A stretch of DNA of 35,354 nt from Chloroflexota bacterium (GTDB lineage: Bacteria; Chloroflexota; Limnocylindria; Limnocylindrales; CSP1-4): positions 1 to 35,354 of the forward strand of contig JAJYJO010000017.1 in assembly GCA_021789435.1 (NCBI GenBank), read 5' to 3'. Positions 17,678 through 31,574 of the stretch are shown piece after piece. The notes beneath the pieces were generated by a model, which had not been told where the DNA came from, ran no database searches, and worked only from the letters and a program-made list of their open reading frames with translations. How positions within the stretch are numbered: the first letter of the stretch is position 1; each line of letters begins with the position of its first letter. Both the position numbers and the translations under genes were made by a program.

Positions 17678-19357
17678 ATGCCCCTCCACCCGTCCGTCGC
17701 CGACCGTCTCGCCCGCCTGGCGCCCGACCAGCGCGCGGCGGCGACCGCCCCGCCGGGACCGGTCCTCTGCGTGGCCCCGGCCGGGAGCGGCAAGACCACG
17801 ACGCTCGTCGCCCGAATCGCCTGGCTCGTGGCCGGCGGCGCCGACCCCGCGACGGTCGCCGCGATCACCTTCAACCGGCGGGCGGCGGAGGAGCTCCAGG
17901 AGCGCGTCGCCGCCTCCCTGGCCCCGCTGGACCTGGCCGGCGACGCGGTCCGGGTCAAGACGTTCCACGCCCTCGGCCGCGAGATCCTGGCGGACGCGGG
18001 CAAGCCCGTCGAGCCGCTCCTCGATCGGGCGGCCGTCCTGCGCGCGATCCTGCCGCGGGCGGGCCCGGCCGACCTGCGCCGCCTCGACGACGCGTTCAGT
18101 CGCCTGAAGCTCGATCTCGGGCTCACCGCCGGCGAGGTCGCGCGCGACCCTCGCCCGGGCCCGGTCGCGAGCGCGTTCCTCGCGTATGAGGCGGCCCTGG
18201 CCGACCAGGGTGGCCTCGACTTCGACGACCTGGTGGCCCGGGCGCTGCGTCTACTGCAGGCGGACCCGCACCTCCTCCACCGCTGGCGCCGCCGCTGCGC
18301 CGAACTGCTGGTCGACGAGGCCCAGGACGTCGACCGGAGCCAGCTCCGCCTGGCGCTCCTGCTGGCCGCGCCGACGAACCGCATCTTCCTGGTCGGCGAC
18401 GATGACCAGACGATCTACGGCTGGAGGCTGGCCGACGTGCGGCGGGTCCTGGGCCTGGCCGCCGAACTGCCGGGCCTGCGCCGCCTGGACCTGGAGACCA
18501 ACTACCGCTGCCCGCGAGCGGTGGTGGAACGGGCGGTTCGGCTGGTCGAAGGCAACCGGGAGCGCTTCACGAAGCGCATCCGGCCGGGTCCTGCGGCCGC
18601 GGGTCGGCTGGTGCTCGCCCCGGACGGCGGCGACGAGACCGAGCGGATCCGCCACGTGGTGGCCAGCTGGCCCGACGACGGCGGAACCCAGGCCATTCTC
18701 GCCCGCACCAACCGCGAGCTGCTGCCGGCGGCTGCGGTCGCCCTGGAGCAGGGCATCCCCTTCCGCGCCGCGCGGGTGCCTCTTCTCCTCGAGGACCCCC
18801 GCCTCGACGGGCTGCTCGACGCGGCCGCCGCGACTCCCGCTGCCTCTCCCCTGCTCCACCGCCTGGGCCGGCTGCACGGCGGCCCGGCAGCGCAGTCGGA
18901 CAGTGTGCGGCCCGGAGACGAGTCCGTGGGCGGTGATCCGCTGGACCCGGAGCCGGCCGACGCCGTTCCCAGGGCAGAGCTCGTGGCCGCCCTCCTGGGC
19001 TGGGCCGTCCCCTGCCCTGACCTCCCGTCCTTCCGGGCCGCGGTCGTCGCGGCGCGCGACCGCCTGGCGGCCCTCCGCCGCGACGACGCGCGCCTGACGC
19101 TGGCCACGGCCCACGCCACCAAGGGACTCGAATTCGACCACGTGGCCGTGATCGGCCTCGACGCGGGGCGGTTCCCGAGCGCCCGATCCCTGCGCGAGGC
19201 GGCGGAACCGGAACGCGCGCTCGAAGAGGAACGACGCCTGGCCTACGTCGCCTGGACGCGGGCGCGCCACAGCCTGACCCTGGTCTACGACCCGGCCGCG
19301 CCGTCCCCGTTCCTGCTCGAGGCCTTCGACCCGGAGGAGCTGGCGCGCGACGACTGA
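17678..19357 (+). CDS. Short UvrD/Rep-like superfamily 1 helicase
   Basis: The 559-residue protein is a superfamily 1A DNA helicase. Motifs in order are Q-like LAPDQRAA (14-21), [11 protein letters not shown] (33-42), Ia [10 protein letters not shown] (64-73), II LVDEAQD (211-217), [15 protein letters not shown] (239-250), [11 protein letters not shown] (273-281), [20 protein letters not shown] (477-495) and [14 protein letters not shown] (519-530). UvrD/PcrA proteins usually have about 700 residues; here the region between motifs IV and V is short, suggesting a reduced 2B subdomain, and no C-terminal tail is present. The ATG at 17678 is chosen by the family N-terminus, although no clear ribosome binding site is seen. 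It may act with the UvrABC genes nearby. It is the only plus-strand gene in this half of the window. Confidence 0.88.
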   Translation: MPLHPSVADRLARLAPDQRAAATAPPGPVLCVAPAGSGKTTTLVARIAWLVAGGADPATVAAITFNRRAAEELQERVAASLAPLDLAGDAVRVKTFHALGREILADAGKPVEPLLDRAAVLRAILPRAGPADLRRLDDAFSRLKLDLGLTAGEVARDPRPGPVASAFLAYEAALADQGGLDFDDLVARALRLLQADPHLLHRWRRRCAELLVDEAQDVDRSQLRLALLLAAPTNRIFLVGDDDQTIYGWRLADVRRVLGLAAELPGLRRLDLETNYRCPRAVVERAVRLVEGNRERFTKRIRPGPAAAGRLVLAPDGGDETERIRHVVASWPDDGGTQAILARTNRELLPAAAVALEQGIPFRAARVPLLLEDPRLDGLLDAAAATPAASPLLHRLGRLHGGPAAQSDSVRPGDESVGGDPLDPEPADAVPRAELVAALLGWAVPCPDLPSFRAAVVAARDRLAALRRDDARLTLATAHATKGLEFDHVAVIGLDAGRFPSARSLREAAEPERALEEERRLAYVAWTRARHSLTLVYDPAAPSPFLLEAFDPEELARDD

Positions 19358-19395
19358 CCGACCACCCGGCTGTCCTCGGCCCGGCCGCGGTCCTC

Positions 19396-19743
19396 CTAGC
19401 GGCGAGCGATCTTCTGGATCCCGTCGTTGATCCGAAACAGGACGATCATCACCTCGAAGACGACCCGGACCCAGAGCATCACGACGATCCAACCGAGGAT
19501 CGCCCCGAGCACGCTCGCATTCAAGGCGGCCAGCGCGCCGATCGTGATCACGATCACCGCCACCACGTAGATGACGGTGATGAGTGGTGGCGTGATCATG
19601 AAGCGGAACGTGATGAAGTCGCCGAAGCTGAAGCCCTCGCGGAAGTCGGCGAGCTGGCGGGTCATCTCTTCGTTCAAACCGCCGCCGCTGCCCCCCGCGG
19701 GAGGCTGCTGACCCGTTGGCTGGCCCGCCGGTCCTTGTTCCAT
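19396..19743 (-). CDS. DUF4282 membrane protein
   Basis: The 115-residue protein has a Gly/Pro/Gln-rich cytoplasmic N-terminus and two hydrophobic segments (about residues 50-72 and 76-105), with the DUF4282-type FGDFITFRFMITPPLITVIY start and the WVRVVFEVMIVLFRINDGIQ end. The family's function is unknown. GGGAGGGG lies six bases before the ATG at 19743, a strong ribosome binding site. The gene converges on the helicase gene, with 38 bases between stops. Confidence 0.85.
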   Translation of the reverse strand: MEQGPAGQPTGQQPPAGGSGGGLNEEMTRQLADFREGFSFGDFITFRFMITPPLITVIYVVAVIVITIGALAALNASVLGAILGWIVVMLWVRVVFEVMIVLFRINDGIQKIARR

Positions 19744-19843
19744 GGTGGCCCCTCCCTCTCATCGTGTGCGGTCGACAGCCAATGCCCGCCCTGCCGCCCA
19801 TGCTCGGGGATCACCACCCTGAAGGCAAGAAGTGATTCGGCAG

Positions 19844-20203
19844 TCAGCCGCCGCAGGCGGCCTCCCGAGCCAGCTCCTTCAGCAGCCGGTCCAGGGCCGC
19901 CAGGAAGGGCTCGGTGACCTCCGGCGGGAGGGCGTCGCGGATCGAGTCCTTGGCGCCGTAGGCGGCCCGGCCGCGGCGGGCGACGCCGGGCAGCTCCCTC
20001 AGGGTGGCGTCGCGCAGGCCGTCCGGCAGCGGCGCCAGGAACGCCTCCCAGCGGGCCACGCCGGCCCGGCGCGCCGCGTCCAGGAGGCGGTCCGCGGCAC
20101 GGGCGGCGGCCAAGGCCGCCTCGTCGATGGCCGGCCGCTCGTGGCGAGCCGGGCCGGCTTCGCGGCCTGCGGGTCCGCGGCCGGCCGGGCCGGGGAGGGC
20201 CAC
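19844..20203 (-). CDS. Unknown small protein, 119 residues
   Basis: I do not recognise this protein. It is Ala/Arg-rich with an N-terminal Gly/Pro/Arg stretch, then apparently helical: AIDEAALAAARAADRLLDAARRA, split by VARWEAFLAPLPDGLRDATLRELPGVARRGRAAYG, then an acidic helix ending in LKELAREAACGG. No membrane segment or cofactor motif is visible. The GTG at 20203 lies four bases past the DUF6941-like stop, so the two are probably one transcript. A longer frame to 20371 only reads through that gene in another frame. It is accepted as real because of tight spacing and no overlap with other genes. Confidence 0.55.
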   Translation of the reverse strand: MALPGPAGRGPAGREAGPARHERPAIDEAALAAARAADRLLDAARRAGVARWEAFLAPLPDGLRDATLRELPGVARRGRAAYGAKDSIRDALPPEVTEPFLAALDRLLKELAREAACGG

Positions 20204-20207
20204 GGCG

Positions 20208-20645
20208 TCAGGCCATGTAGCGCTGCTCGGGAGGCGGCGGCGTCTCGACCAGCGGGGCCACCACGAGGGGCAGCCGCTTGCGCTCCGAACCGCCCACCAG
20301 GATCCGCAGGGTGTACTCGCCGGGGACGGGCAGGGCAAGGTTCCACAGGTCGATTGCGAAGGTGACGACATTGTCGCGACCGTCGCCGCGGCCCTGGGCC
20401 ACCACGTTCCCCTCGGCAGAGGCCACCTCGCTCCCGTCGGGCGCCAGGAGCACGAAGCGGAGGCCGTGCTCCCGGTCGTGCTCGGCCGCCGTCACGCGGA
20501 GGCCGACCACGAGCGCCAGGTGGGGGTGACGCAGCGGGAACGTGCGGCCGGCGAGGCGGGAGATCCCGCCCCCGATGACGTGGAACTTCTGGCCGGGGAC
20601 CGCTTCGGCGGCATCGGCCAGGAACGCATACTCGACGTCGGGCAT
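20208..20645 (-). CDS. DUF6941-like protein
   Basis: The 145-residue protein begins MPDVEYAFLADAAEAVPGQKFHVIGGG, shown here only as its family-like start, and continues as alternating strands with LALVVGLRVTAAEHDREHGLRF and a C-terminal PGEYTLRILVGG segment. It resembles the DUF6941 family, a small predicted beta-sandwich of unknown function. TACCCT six bases before the ATG and the lack of a ribosome binding site suggest a leaderless mRNA starting here, 40 bases past the uvrA stop. It is followed by the unknown 119-residue gene after four bases. Confidence 0.75.
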   Translation of the reverse strand: MPDVEYAFLADAAEAVPGQKFHVIGGGISRLAGRTFPLRHPHLALVVGLRVTAAEHDREHGLRFVLLAPDGSEVASAEGNVVAQGRGDGRDNVVTFAIDLWNLALPVPGEYTLRILVGGSERKRLPLVVAPLVETPPPPEQRYMA

Positions 20646-20651
20646 GGGCGA

Positions 20652-20657
20652 AGGGTA
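20652..20657 (-). promoter_or_regulatory. putative -10 element (TACCCT), leaderless DUF6941 gene
   Basis: TACCCT fits TANNNT and ends six bases before the ATG at 20645. It lies in the 40-base gap after uvrA. No -35 consensus is visible. Confidence 0.35.
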
Positions 20658-20685
20658 CCGCGTCCCTCCGGCGCGGGGAGGACCC

Positions 20686-23793
<3,108 letters not shown>

Positions 23794-23802
23794 AGGGGCC
23801 TC

Positions 23803-23808
23803 ATTGTA
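23803..23808 (-). promoter_or_regulatory. putative -10 element (TACAAT) of uvrA
   Basis: TACAAT matches TATAAT in five of six positions and lies nine bases before the uvrA ATG, implying a leader of only a few bases. A weak TTCCAA lies 15 bases further upstream. No LexA-like box is recognised. Confidence 0.45.
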
Positions 23809-23959
23809 GCCGGTCGGGCCGGATTGGAACGGGTGTTCTCATGGGTCGACCCCGGTCCGAGTGGGCCTCCGCGCGGTCCCGCGGGCCGGCCGCCCCGGGG
23901 AGGCCGCGGCGGGGCCGTCGGAGGTCGGGCCGCTGCGGGGCGGCTCCGACCCGGGAGGG

Positions 23960-25066
23960 TCAGCGCAGGCGCCGGCGGACCATCGCCTGGGGGTCCGGTT
24001 CGAAGCCGAGCCCGGCGTAGAAACCCTGGAGACCCTCGACGGCGGTCAGGATGAAGCGGACCTGGTCGTTGTTCTCGAGCAGGGCACGGATCAGGCGCTG
24101 CCCGAGACCCTTGCCCTGCCAGCGCGGGTGGACGGCGACCGAACCGATGTAGCCGTTGAAGGCGTCGTCGCTGATGGCCCGGGCGAAGCCCACCAGCTGC
24201 GGGCCATCCCAGGCGCTGACCATGTCGGTCGAGCCCTCCAGCATCCTGGCCAGCCGACCCGGGTCGGCGACCCGACGGTACCAGCCGACGGCCCGGAAGA
24301 GCTCGACCAGCCGCCCGGTCTCGACCAGGACGTCCTTGCGGATCACCAGCCGGTCAACCGCGCCCTCGGCCCGCGCCAGGCGACGATCGAGCTCGCCGAG
24401 ATGGTCGAGCGGGTGGTGGACGAGGCGGCGGAGCACCTTGGCCAGCGTCCACGACTCCCCCTTGTCATCGACCACCTCGCGGGCAGTGTCGTCGGCCAGG
24501 GCCGCGCTCAGCCGCTCGACGGCCCAGCCTTCCACGATCGGCAGGATCGTCGCCGCGGGCGCGCCCAGCGGCCCCTCGAAGCGGGCCCCGCGATCCAGCC
24601 GGCCGGCGAGCCACATCTCGGCCGCCGCGACGTGCCGCACGAGTTCGGGCACGCTCCGTCCCCCGGGAAGCGGGCCGTGCGCGGCCTCCCAGGCCGCAAC
24701 GCGCTCCAGGAGTTCGAGCAGGTCCGTGCGGGCGTACACGAGGCGACGGACGACCGCCTCCACCTCGTGGCCGGCCACCGGCCGGCGGTCCGCGCCGAAC
24801 GTGGCGTTGAGTTCCGTGCCGTCGGCGATCGAGGCGCCGACCTGCTCCACGACACGCCGCTGGTCGGTCTCCGGGACGGCGATCGCCTCGCCGTGGTCGG
24901 CCAGCCAGGCGCCGAAGGCGCCGACCGCCGACGGGACGTGGGCCAGCGCGGACGCCGTGTCTCGCCCCGCCACGAAACACCCGGGCAGGTCCAGCATCCA
25001 GGCGCCGACCTGGCCGCCGTCGTAGCCGGGCTCGAGCCAGACGCGGATGGGACCCGGGACGCTCAT
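23960..25066 (-). CDS. HicB-like / DinB-like / GNAT three-domain protein
   Basis: The 368-residue protein seems to join three modules. Residues 1-62 look like a HicB-type partial RNase-H fold (GAWMLDLPGCFVAGRDTASAL). Residues about 100-235 look like a DinB/maleylpyruvate-isomerase-type four-helix bundle (SVPELVRHVAAAEMWLAGRL; LRRLVHHPLDHLGELDRRL), with His145, His217, His218 and His222 as possible metal ligands. Residues about 240-368 are a GNAT acetyltransferase with the acetyl-CoA motif HPRWQGKGLGQRL (313-325) and LQGFYAGLGFEPD. The substrate is unknown. TAGAGT six bases before the ATG at 25066 and no ribosome binding site suggest a leaderless mRNA. The GNAT assignment is firm, the other two are by pattern. 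Confidence 0.75.
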   Translation of the reverse strand: MSVPGPIRVWLEPGYDGGQVGAWMLDLPGCFVAGRDTASALAHVPSAVGAFGAWLADHGEAIAVPETDQRRVVEQVGASIADGTELNATFGADRRPVAGHEVEAVVRRLVYARTDLLELLERVAAWEAAHGPLPGGRSVPELVRHVAAAEMWLAGRLDRGARFEGPLGAPAATILPIVEGWAVERLSAALADDTAREVVDDKGESWTLAKVLRRLVHHPLDHLGELDRRLARAEGAVDRLVIRKDVLVETGRLVELFRAVGWYRRVADPGRLARMLEGSTDMVSAWDGPQLVGFARAISDDAFNGYIGSVAVHPRWQGKGLGQRLIRALLENNDQVRFILTAVEGLQGFYAGLGFEPDPQAMVRRRLR

Positions 25067-25072
25067 CGGGGC

Positions 25073-25078
25073 ACTCTA
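25073..25078 (-). promoter_or_regulatory. putative -10 element (TAGAGT), leaderless GNAT-fusion gene
   Basis: TAGAGT fits TANNNT and ends six bases before the ATG at 25066. No ribosome binding site or -35 consensus is visible. Confidence 0.4.
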
Positions 25079-25184
25079 GCAGCGCAGCTCGCCGCGCATC
25101 CCGCCCTCCGAAGTGGCGGTCGCCTGCCAGGTGAGGAGCCGGCCACTGCCGCGAGTCCGCCTAGCAGGCTCGGCCGCGGGCGGT

Positions 25185-26237
25185 TCACGAGGCGGCCGGC
25201 GGTGGCCAGCGAATCAGCTCGACCCAGGCCTTGCCGGCGTCCGCGGTCGACGAGAGGACGGCCGCGGAACTCTTCGCGTCGCGGGTCAGGACAACCCCGT
25301 TGCCGGCCCCGAGGGACCAGGCAGAGATGATCTCGCCGGGCAGCTTGACCGCCGTCCACTTGCGACCCTGGTCCTTCGTGGCGAGCAGCGACGGACCGCC
25401 CGTCCAGAGCCAGCCCGACCCGTCGGCCCGCATCGAGAGGCCGCCCACCGAGCCGGCCAGCGAGAGCCCGCCGGCCCCGGGAGACGCCGCGGCCGGCGGA
25501 TGTCCCGACGCTGCCGGGGTGGCCACGGCCATGGTCTCCCAGGAGCTGCCGCCGTCGGCGCTGGAAAGGATCGCCTTGGATTGCTGACCGGTCGCGACCG
25601 CGGCCGTGCAGGCGATCCAGCCCGTCCGTGCCGCGACGAACGAGAGCGCCTGGGGCTCCTGGTGGACGAGCCGGCAGGGAGAGCCGACGGAGCGCCAGGA
25701 GTTGCCCCCGTCCGACGTCACGGAAAGGAAGGTGGGCAGGTCCGCGACGACGGCGCCGACCGGCAGCGACCAGCCGTTGACGGGGTCGCCGAAGCTCAGG
25801 GCGGCGAGCGGCAGGCGGCTGATGAGCATCCAGGAGAGGCCGCCGTCGCCGCTGTGGAGGAGGCCGCTCCGGCAGCTGCCGGCCGCCGCGCCCTGTGGAC
25901 AGGTCACGGCGGCCCAGGCATCCTGCGTACCGGCCACGTCCAGCTCGGTGATCGCACCGGCGCCGAGGAGCAGGCTGCCCCAGATCCGGCCGCCATCGTC
26001 GGTCAGGGCGACCATCCCGGTCCCCTGCGGACCGGTCCCGCCGACGATGCCATGCCGGGCATCCCAGAAGGCCACCGCAACCGGCCGGAAGGGCGTGTCG
26101 CCGGCCGCCGGGGAGGCGACCACGGCGGCGGGATGCGGCGCTGCGGCGGTGCCCGGCGTCGCCTGCCCGATCACGCCGCAGCCCGCGATCGCGACCGCGA
26201 GCCCGACGCCCGCGGCGAGTGCCCCCAGCCGGCGCAT
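25185..26237 (-). CDS. Lipoprotein with YCF48/BNR-type beta-propeller
   Basis: The 350-residue protein has a lipoprotein signal (LAVAIAGCG, lipid-modified Cys at about residue 20) and then repeated blades of the BNR/YCF48 type, with Asp-box-like motifs: TDDGGRIWGS, SGDGGLSWMLIS, TSDGGNSWRS, SADGGSSWET and TKDQGRKWTAV. Each is preceded by a phrase like GIVGG, DAWAAV, GWSLP or GWIACT. Such propellers are surface or secreted proteins of various roles; no sialidase active-site pattern is evident. AGGAGA lies three bases before the ATG and a second GGAGGA further upstream. The gene follows uvrB by 108 bases. Confidence 0.85.
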   Translation of the reverse strand: MRRLGALAAGVGLAVAIAGCGVIGQATPGTAAAPHPAAVVASPAAGDTPFRPVAVAFWDARHGIVGGTGPQGTGMVALTDDGGRIWGSLLLGAGAITELDVAGTQDAWAAVTCPQGAAAGSCRSGLLHSGDGGLSWMLISRLPLAALSFGDPVNGWSLPVGAVVADLPTFLSVTSDGGNSWRSVGSPCRLVHQEPQALSFVAARTGWIACTAAVATGQQSKAILSSADGGSSWETMAVATPAASGHPPAAASPGAGGLSLAGSVGGLSMRADGSGWLWTGGPSLLATKDQGRKWTAVKLPGEIISAWSLGAGNGVVLTRDAKSSAAVLSSTADAGKAWVELIRWPPPAAS

Positions 26238-26345
26238 CTCTCTCCTGCGCTCCTCCTGCAGCCGCTCCTTCGACGAACCCGCGGCGCCCGGTGTGCCGCG
26301 GCCGCCTGTCCGCCGGCCCGCGCCGGCCGCCGGCCTCCGCGTGCC

Positions 26346-28730
<2,385 letters not shown>

Positions 28731-28801
28731 CTGCGGCGGTCCCTCCCGGGACGGCGCGGCGTCGCCGGCCGAACCGCGGCCGCGACGGGGGCGCCGCGCA
28801 G

Positions 28802-28807
28802 ATCATA
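28802..28807 (-). promoter_or_regulatory. candidate -10 element (TATGAT) of uvrB
   Basis: TATGAT lies about 70 bases upstream of the uvrB ATG, in the divergent gap with tadE. This fits a transcript with a leader, and the gene has a good ribosome binding site (28741-28747). No convincing -35 hexamer is seen. Confidence 0.35.
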
Positions 28808-28931
28808 CGGCGGAGGGTTCGGATCGCCCGGTCGGCGCCCGCCGACGGGACCAACGGGTCATATCGAGCGCCGGCAAGTCAACCGAGACTCGACCCGTCC
28901 ACCGCGTCGTGGAGGTCGCCGCGCGAAGCCG

Positions 28932-29468
28932 ATGCACCTGATCCGTCGAACGCCCGGCCGCTCAGGCGGTCAGGCCCTGACCGAGTTCGCCCTCGTCCTC
29001 ACGCCGCTCCTGCTGGTCATGCTCGGGATCATCCAGCTCGGCCTCATCTTCAACGCCCAGGTGACGATCACCAACGCCGCCCGGGAGGGCGCCCGGCAGG
29101 CGACGATCTACGTCTACAGCACGAGCGTCGGGACCAAGACCCAGAACGACGTCGCCCGGGCGAACGCGGCCCTGGCCGCGCTCGAGAACGCGATGGGCAT
29201 CCTGAGCACGAGTGCGCCGCAGCTCTCCACGACGGGCTCCTGGACCAGCAGCGGCACCGCCCCGAACCTGACCTACACCAACGGCGACGTCACGGTGAGC
29301 TACGACGTCGGCTCCGCCACCGACAGCGATCCGCGGACCGGCGAGCAGGTCACGGTGACGCTCGTCTACCACCAGGACCTGCTGATCCCGCTGATCGGCG
29401 GCCTGCTGCCCCACGACAGCGGCGGCCGCCTGGCGCAGCAGGCGACGGCCACCATGGTCATCAATTGA
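28932..29468 (+). CDS. TadE-like pilus assembly protein
   Basis: The 178-residue protein begins with a TadE-type segment: a short basic start, GGQALTEFALVLTPLLLVMLG and IIQLGLIFNAQVTITNAAREGARQA (residues 12-56), a pseudopilin-like transmembrane region with the Glu at residue 18. The rest is an extracytoplasmic Ser/Thr-rich domain. TadE-like minor pseudopilins belong to the Flp/Tad secretion system. The ATG at 28932 is chosen by this start; the nearest GGAGG is 16 bases away, which is far. The tadG-like gene follows with a four-base overlap (TTGA). Confidence 0.85.
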   Translation: MHLIRRTPGRSGGQALTEFALVLTPLLLVMLGIIQLGLIFNAQVTITNAAREGARQATIYVYSTSVGTKTQNDVARANAALAALENAMGILSTSAPQLSTTGSWTSSGTAPNLTYTNGDVTVSYDVGSATDSDPRTGEQVTVTLVYHQDLLIPLIGGLLPHDSGGRLAQQATATMVIN

Positions 29469-31429
29469 GCGTGCCGGCCGACGCGGCCGCACGCGCCCCC
29501 GACCCCCGCCGCCGCGCGGCGGCCGGCCAGGCGCTGGTGCTGGTCGCCCTCTCGCTCGCCGTCCTGCTCGGCATGGCGGCCGTCGCCATCGATGCCGGCC
29601 GCTTCCTGACGCAGCGCCGCTTCGTCCAGAACGCGGCCGACGCGGCCGCCCTGGCCGCGGCCGATGTCGTCGTCCAGCAGTTCAACAGCGCGACCGTCGG
29701 CACGGCCCGCCAGGCGGCCCGCGACATCCTCGCGATCGACCTGGCCGGCAGCCCGGTCGGCGCGCCGGTCTTCACCGCGGCCGATCCGCCCGTCTTCAAC
29801 GGGACCACGACCGCAGCGAATCTGGCGGACGGCATCGTCCTCGCCGACAGCACCGGCACGCCCCTGCCCGACACCGCATCGCTCGACAACGTGGCTGACA
29901 TCCGGGTGGCGCTGGTCAGCACCGTCGACTTCACCTTCGGGCGCGTGCTGGGGATCGACACCGGCACCGTCTCCGCCCATGCCCGCGTCGGGTTCAGGGG
30001 CGACCTGATGCCGATCGCCGTCCGCCGCTACTACAACCCGCCGGGGCCGAACAACCCGGTGCCGGCGAACTGCCCCAGCCCGGCCGATCCGACCGACTTT
30101 GCGGACCTTGCCGCCAGCCAGTCGACCTCGTGCCTGGGAAGCCAGGACGCCACCAACCTGCTCGGCTACGACGTCCGCTCGCCGGCTTCCCTGACCGCTC
30201 CCGGCCCGCCCGTGGCGCTTGTGGGCGACGGCGCGACCGCGTCCAACAACTCGAGCTTCCGCGGCTTCATCGCCCTCGACGTCCGCGATTTCCAGGATCA
30301 GACCTCCCGCATCTACTACAACGGGGTGACGTCGAGCACGACCCAGAACGCGCTCAAGAACATCGAGGCCGGCTGGGTCCCCGAAGGCTACCCGGGACCG
30401 GGCTTCCCGCCGGTCACCCTGCCGCCCGATCCCAACGACCAGGTCGGGATCATGGACGGCAACACGGCCGGCATCGTCGTCGCCGCGATCGACCAACGCT
30501 TCAACATCGGCGACCGGATCATCTGTGCCCTCTACGACGGGACCGTGATGGCGATCCCCGACTTCACGATCAGCCCGCCGGCGGGCTTCACCTTCGGCGG
30601 CCTGAGCGGGACCCAGAGCGTCAACTTCAAGATCAGCCGGAACCAGGCCTTCAGCGGCCAGGTCAACCTCTCGCTGATCGGCCTGCCGTCCTGGCTGAGC
30701 GGCGTAACCTACACGCCCAACCCGGTGACGCCGTCGCAGGGCAGCGGCACGACCGTCAAGCTGGCCGTCACGGCGGCCGCGCCGAGCCCGCAGATCGCCA
30801 CCGTCTGGATCGAGGGCCAGTCCGGCAGCCCCTACCTGACCGCCCACTACGCGCCGATCCCGGTCAACGTCGGGGGCGTCACCGAGGACTTCGGCCTCAG
30901 CCTGAGCCCGGACCAGTCACCGGCCAGCTGGGGCGACCAGGTCACGTATACCGTGACGGTGACCGCCAACGACGCGACGGACTTTGCCTCCGGCATCACG
31001 CTCGCACTCGACGGCAGCGGACTGACCGCCGCGCCGCTGCCGAACGACAGCTACTGGTTCGACGGCGTCCAGGGCGAGTCGAGCGTGGTCGTGACACCGA
31101 CCTGCAGCCACAACTCCTGCACCGCCACCGCCACCCTGACCATCAACACCACCGCCCTGGGCGCCCAGGCCACCTATCCCTTGGTCGTCACCGGCCAGGC
31201 CACCAACGCCGCCGGCCAGCCGGTGGCCCACGCCGCGATGGGCAACGTCCTCGCGAGCGGCACCGCCGACGACTCGAACTACATCGACATCACCGGCTTT
31301 GCCGTCTACCAGATCACGGCCGAGGACTCCAACACGATCACCGGCGAGGCCGTCAGCCCCGTCGAGGCGACCCCGGACGATCCGACGCTGCGGGCCGCCC
31401 TGAAACCCCGCCTGATCCCCTGGTCGTGA
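29465..31429 (+). CDS. TadG-like protein with Ig-like repeats
   Basis: The 654-residue protein opens with a TadG/Flp-type membrane segment (GQALVLVALSLAVLLGMAAVAIDAGRF, about residues 21-47) followed by RRFVQNAADAAALAAA, typical of TadG-family proteins. Residues about 366-470 and 475-595 look like two immunoglobulin-like beta-sandwich domains (FTISPPAGFTF...; FGLSLSPDQSPASWGDQVTYTVTVT...), the second with a likely disulfide (C547-C552). The start is uncertain: TTG at 29465 overlapping the tadE stop, or GTG at 29471. No integrin-type (VWA) domain is recognised, unlike many TadG proteins. The role is inferred to be cell-surface adhesion or pilus assembly. Confidence 0.8.
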   Translation: MSVPADAAARAPDPRRRAAAGQALVLVALSLAVLLGMAAVAIDAGRFLTQRRFVQNAADAAALAAADVVVQQFNSATVGTARQAARDILAIDLAGSPVGAPVFTAADPPVFNGTTTAANLADGIVLADSTGTPLPDTASLDNVADIRVALVSTVDFTFGRVLGIDTGTVSAHARVGFRGDLMPIAVRRYYNPPGPNNPVPANCPSPADPTDFADLAASQSTSCLGSQDATNLLGYDVRSPASLTAPGPPVALVGDGATASNNSSFRGFIALDVRDFQDQTSRIYYNGVTSSTTQNALKNIEAGWVPEGYPGPGFPPVTLPPDPNDQVGIMDGNTAGIVVAAIDQRFNIGDRIICALYDGTVMAIPDFTISPPAGFTFGGLSGTQSVNFKISRNQAFSGQVNLSLIGLPSWLSGVTYTPNPVTPSQGSGTTVKLAVTAAAPSPQIATVWIEGQSGSPYLTAHYAPIPVNVGGVTEDFGLSLSPDQSPASWGDQVTYTVTVTANDATDFASGITLALDGSGLTAAPLPNDSYWFDGVQGESSVVVTPTCSHNSCTATATLTINTTALGAQATYPLVVTGQATNAAGQPVAHAAMGNVLASGTADDSNYIDITGFAVYQITAEDSNTITGEAVSPVEATPDDPTLRAALKPRLIPWS

Positions 31430-31463
31430 TGGAGATCCCGCGCGGTCCCGCAACGTAAACGTC

Positions 31464-31495
31464 GGAGCGCGCCGGCGGTCAGGCCGCGCGCCTCC
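31464..31495 (+). terminator. possible hairpin between tadG-like gene and cpaB
   Basis: A bulged 12-bp stem (GGAG, CGCGC and GGC on the left; GCC, GCGCG and CTCC on the right) with loop GGTCAG lies in the 145-base gap. No U-tract follows. It could be a partial terminator or attenuator ahead of cpaB, which has its own ribosome binding site. Confidence 0.3.
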
Positions 31496-31574
31496 TGCCC
31501 CTCATCCGCCGCCGGGGCACGGCGTCCATCCGGCTCGGTCGCCAGCCGACCGGCCACACGGGAGGCCACCGTTC

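Noticed and set aside
17263-18384. N-terminal extension of the phosphatase frame (374 codons)
   Set aside because: It crosses the intergenic region and is antisense to the helicase gene. The signal peptide and ribosome binding site fix the start at 17262.
23917-23950. Inverted repeat (GTCGGAG / CTCCGAC) after the GNAT-fusion gene
   Set aside because: Seven-base arms with a 20-base loop are common by chance in DNA this GC-rich, and no U-tract follows, so it is not called a terminator.
23960-25066. HicAB toxin-antitoxin system
   Set aside because: Only a HicB-like domain is seen. No HicA-type double-strand-RNA-binding toxin is adjacent, and the domain is fused to an enzyme.
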